A stretch of 7,656 nucleotides of DNA from Nitrospinota bacterium (GTDB lineage Bacteria; UBA8248). The notes beneath the pieces are model-generated. The model had not been told where the DNA came from, searched no databases, and saw only the letters and a program-made list of their open reading frames with translations. The translations under genes and the position numbers were made by a program. This document shows positions 5,657-7,656 of the stretch, one piece after another (positions within the stretch are counted from its first letter, which is position 1; every line of letters begins with the position of its first letter). The stretch lies in the NCBI GenBank assembly GCA_003506735.1, contig DNYS01000091.1, positions 758-8,413 of the forward strand, written 5' to 3'.

Positions 5657-7656
5657 ATGTTCGAAATTTTCCATGCGTCTGCTCTAGGATTCACCCAGGT
5701 ATTCACATGGCCGGCCTTCGGGCTCATGCTCTTGGGAATTACCGTGGGTTTCGGTGTGGGAATTCTTCCCGGCCTGGGAGGCCCCACCACACTGGCATTA
5801 ATGCTGCCTTTTATTTTCCGGATGACCCCCGTCGAGGCGTTCTCATTTCTTCTCGGAATGGTGTCGGTCACGGCCACCACCGGGGACATCACTTCCATCC
5901 TGTTCGGTGTGCCCGGGGAGGGAACCGCTGCGGCCACAATCGTGGACGGACATCCCATGGCCAAGCGCGGCGAAGCGGGCAGGGCTCTCGGTGCGGCGCT
6001 GATGAGTTCGCTGGTCGGCGCCGTCATCGGGGCTTTCGCGCTGGGGCTTGCCATTCCAATCGTACAACCCCTGGTTCTTTCAATCGGTTCGCCCGAGTTA
6101 TTCATGTTCGCGATGCTCGGAACGACGATGATCGCCTCTTTATCGGGAGGAACTCCGCTCAAGGGGCTTATCGCCGGATGCCTCGGGTTCCTCCTTGCAA
6201 CGGTGGGGATCGAGGCTTCCGGCGCGACGGAACGCTATACCTTCGAGCAGCTCTTCCTCTGGGACGGCATTGGATTATTACCGGTCACCTTGGGCCTTTT
6301 CGCGATTCCGGAAACCATCGCACTCGCCATCAGCGGAACCGCCATCGCTCAGCGCGATATCGGGAAACTGGGCGGAGTTATGGAGGGTGTCAAGGACACC
6401 TTCCGCCATTGGTGGCTGGTCATCAGGTGCAGCATCATCGGTACCTACATCGGCATCATCCCCGGAATGGGAGGATCGGTCTCTCAATGGGCCGCCTACG
6501 CGCACGCGGTTCAGTCCATGAAGAACAAAGAGGACGCGGGCACGGGGGCCATCGAAGGGGTGCTGGGACCGGGCGCGGCGAACAACGCCACCCTGGGCGG
6601 CGCATTGGTTCCGACGGTCGCTTTTGGGGTGCCCGGAAGCTTGAGCACCGCGATCCTGCTCGGCGCCTTCATCATTCAGGGCCTTGTGCCTGGCCCACCC
6701 ATGCTCATTCCCGAAGCCCAGGGGGGCCACCTCAGCCTGACCTTTTCCATGGTCTGGATCATCGTGGTCTCGAACATCATCACGGTGGCCGTTTGCTTTC
6801 TTTTCCTCAACCAACTGGCGAAGCTCACTTTCGTGCGGGGAAATTTGCTCATCCCGTTTATTCTTTTTCTTATCTATCTCGGGTCGTTCGCGGAAAAGAA
6901 CGCTTTCGAGGACATGCTGATCACCTTGATTTTCGGCGGGCTTGGGTGGGCCATGGTCAGAATGGATTGGCCCCGGCCGCCTCTTTTGCTCGGACTCGTG
7001 CTGGGCCCTCTGGCCGAAAATCGCCTGTTCCTCTCAATCGATAGCTACGGCGCGGCCTGGATTGGCCGCCCGGGGGTGTTGATCCTGTTTGCCCTGATGC
7101 TTACGGGAATTTTCTACCCCGCCTTTCAGGCTTGGCGGTTCAGGCGGAAGATCGCGGATACCTATCCATCGATGTCCTCACCTCCGAAAGAGAAGGAAGA
7201 GTTTCAAGGAGATAATTCTCGCGGCCTGAATAATAAATTCTTGTTTGGCGTATTCCTCTCAGTCTTCATCGTCGCAGCGTTGTGGCTCAGCCAGGATTTC
7301 GAGAGCCGCGCCGCTCTTTTTCCCCAAATCATCGGAATTCCTGCTTTGCTCATGGTTCTCGTGCAGGTAAGTCTGGATTTCATGGGTAAGGGAAGCGGGA
7401 GGAGCCTGGAGAGCCAGGCGTATTCACAAACGGATATTTCCCCCGAACTGCATAGAAAGCGGATGATCGAAATCCTGAAGTGGATTGCGGGATTCTTTCT
7501 CGTCATCTGGTTGCTGGGATTTTCTTTGGGGGTTCCTCTCGCCGTGTTTTTCTACCTCAAGTCGGGTTCGAGCGAGGGATGGGGGCTCAGTCTCACTCTC
7601 GCGGCCGTTTCCTTTGGATTCGTTTACGGGGTGATGGCTCGAACTCTTCATATCCC
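5657..7656 (+). CDS. tctA: TctA-TctB fused TTT permease, incomplete at the window edge
   Basis: The frame from ATG 5657 is open for 666 codons and runs off the right edge without a stop. Residues 1-500 are TctA, the large inner-membrane permease: GILPGLGGPTT (35-45), PGEGTAAATIVDGHPMAKRG (86-105), the repeated loop GIIPGMGGSVSQWAAY (266-281), GPGAANNATLGGALVPTVAF (304-323) and GVPGSLSTAILLGAF (324-338), with about a dozen hydrophobic segments. A charged linker (about 500-525) leads without a stop into a TctB-like small subunit of four membrane segments (about 528-545, 556-574, 606-632, 643-660), including FPQIIG (555-560) and LGFSLGVPLAVFFYL (620-634). Only a few residues should be missing. 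TctA and TctB are usually separate, with tctB before tctA. Upstream in-frame codons to the stop at 5579 include no ATG, GTG or TTG, so this start is the first possible; it has no clear Shine-Dalgarno, hinting at translational coupling or low expression. Confidence 0.93.
   Translation, partial: MFEIFHASALGFTQVFTWPAFGLMLLGITVGFGVGILPGLGGPTTLALMLPFIFRMTPVEAFSFLLGMVSVTATTGDITSILFGVPGEGTAAATIVDGHPMAKRGEAGRALGAALMSSLVGAVIGAFALGLAIPIVQPLVLSIGSPELFMFAMLGTTMIASLSGGTPLKGLIAGCLGFLLATVGIEASGATERYTFEQLFLWDGIGLLPVTLGLFAIPETIALAISGTAIAQRDIGKLGGVMEGVKDTFRHWWLVIRCSIIGTYIGIIPGMGGSVSQWAAYAHAVQSMKNKEDAGTGAIEGVLGPGAANNATLGGALVPTVAFGVPGSLSTAILLGAFIIQGLVPGPPMLIPEAQGGHLSLTFSMVWIIVVSNIITVAVCFLFLNQLAKLTFVRGNLLIPFILFLIYLGSFAEKNAFEDMLITLIFGGLGWAMVRMDWPRPPLLLGLVLGPLAENRLFLSIDSYGAAWIGRPGVLILFALMLTGIFYPAFQAWRFRRKIADTYPSMSSPPKEKEEFQGDNSRGLNNKFLFGVFLSVFIVAALWLSQDFESRAALFPQIIGIPALLMVLVQVSLDFMGKGSGRSLESQAYSQTDISPELHRKRMIEILKWIAGFFLVIWLLGFSLGVPLAVFFYLKSGSSEGWGLSLTLAAVSFGFVYGVMARTLHI

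Noticed and set aside
5707..7044. 445-codon open frame on the plus strand inside the permease gene
   Set aside because: It is the wrong frame of the TctA coding region. Its product is rich in Arg, His and Gly with no membrane pattern, while the frame from 5657 gives unmistakable TctA motifs.

Overview
The window reads as a compact catabolic or uptake locus of a Gram-negative bacterium, probably an uncultivated environmental lineage. Evidence is limited to strong Shine-Dalgarno sites, mid-50s GC by eye, an Sec signal peptide on a periplasmic binding protein, and a gene set (TTT transporter, UbiD, dihydroxyphthalate-decarboxylase-like protein) common in soil and marine proteobacteria and relatives. 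I cannot name a genus.

Layout: 1-186 is non-coding or unrecognised. A gene on the minus strand (1185-187) encodes a 332-aa protein of the 4,5-dihydroxyphthalate decarboxylase family. It diverges from a plus-strand series across a 140-bp promoter region whose two -10 elements overlap in a palindrome. The plus-strand series is: a UbiD-family decarboxylase with an extra C-terminal winged-helix-like domain (1326-2942); an AT-rich 472-bp gap with a good sigma70-like promoter and a structured leader; an ornithine cyclodeaminase/mu-crystallin family protein (3415-4407); a TctC-type periplasmic solute receptor (4530-5576); a GC-rich hairpin; and a TctA permease fused in frame to a TctB domain, which starts at 5657 and is still open at the right edge (7656).

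How the parts may work together (inference): the tripartite tricarboxylate transporter (TTT) would import a carboxylated substrate, and two unrelated decarboxylase-family proteins plus an imine-reductase-like enzyme would process it. An aromatic or N-heterocyclic acid would fit. The UbiD cofactor (prenylated FMN) would need a UbiX protein from outside the window.

The most interesting points are the TctA-TctB fusion, the unusual active-site residues of the UbiD and OCD-family proteins, the wHTH-like tail on UbiD, the structured leader ahead of the OCD gene, and the intercistronic hairpin between receptor and permease.
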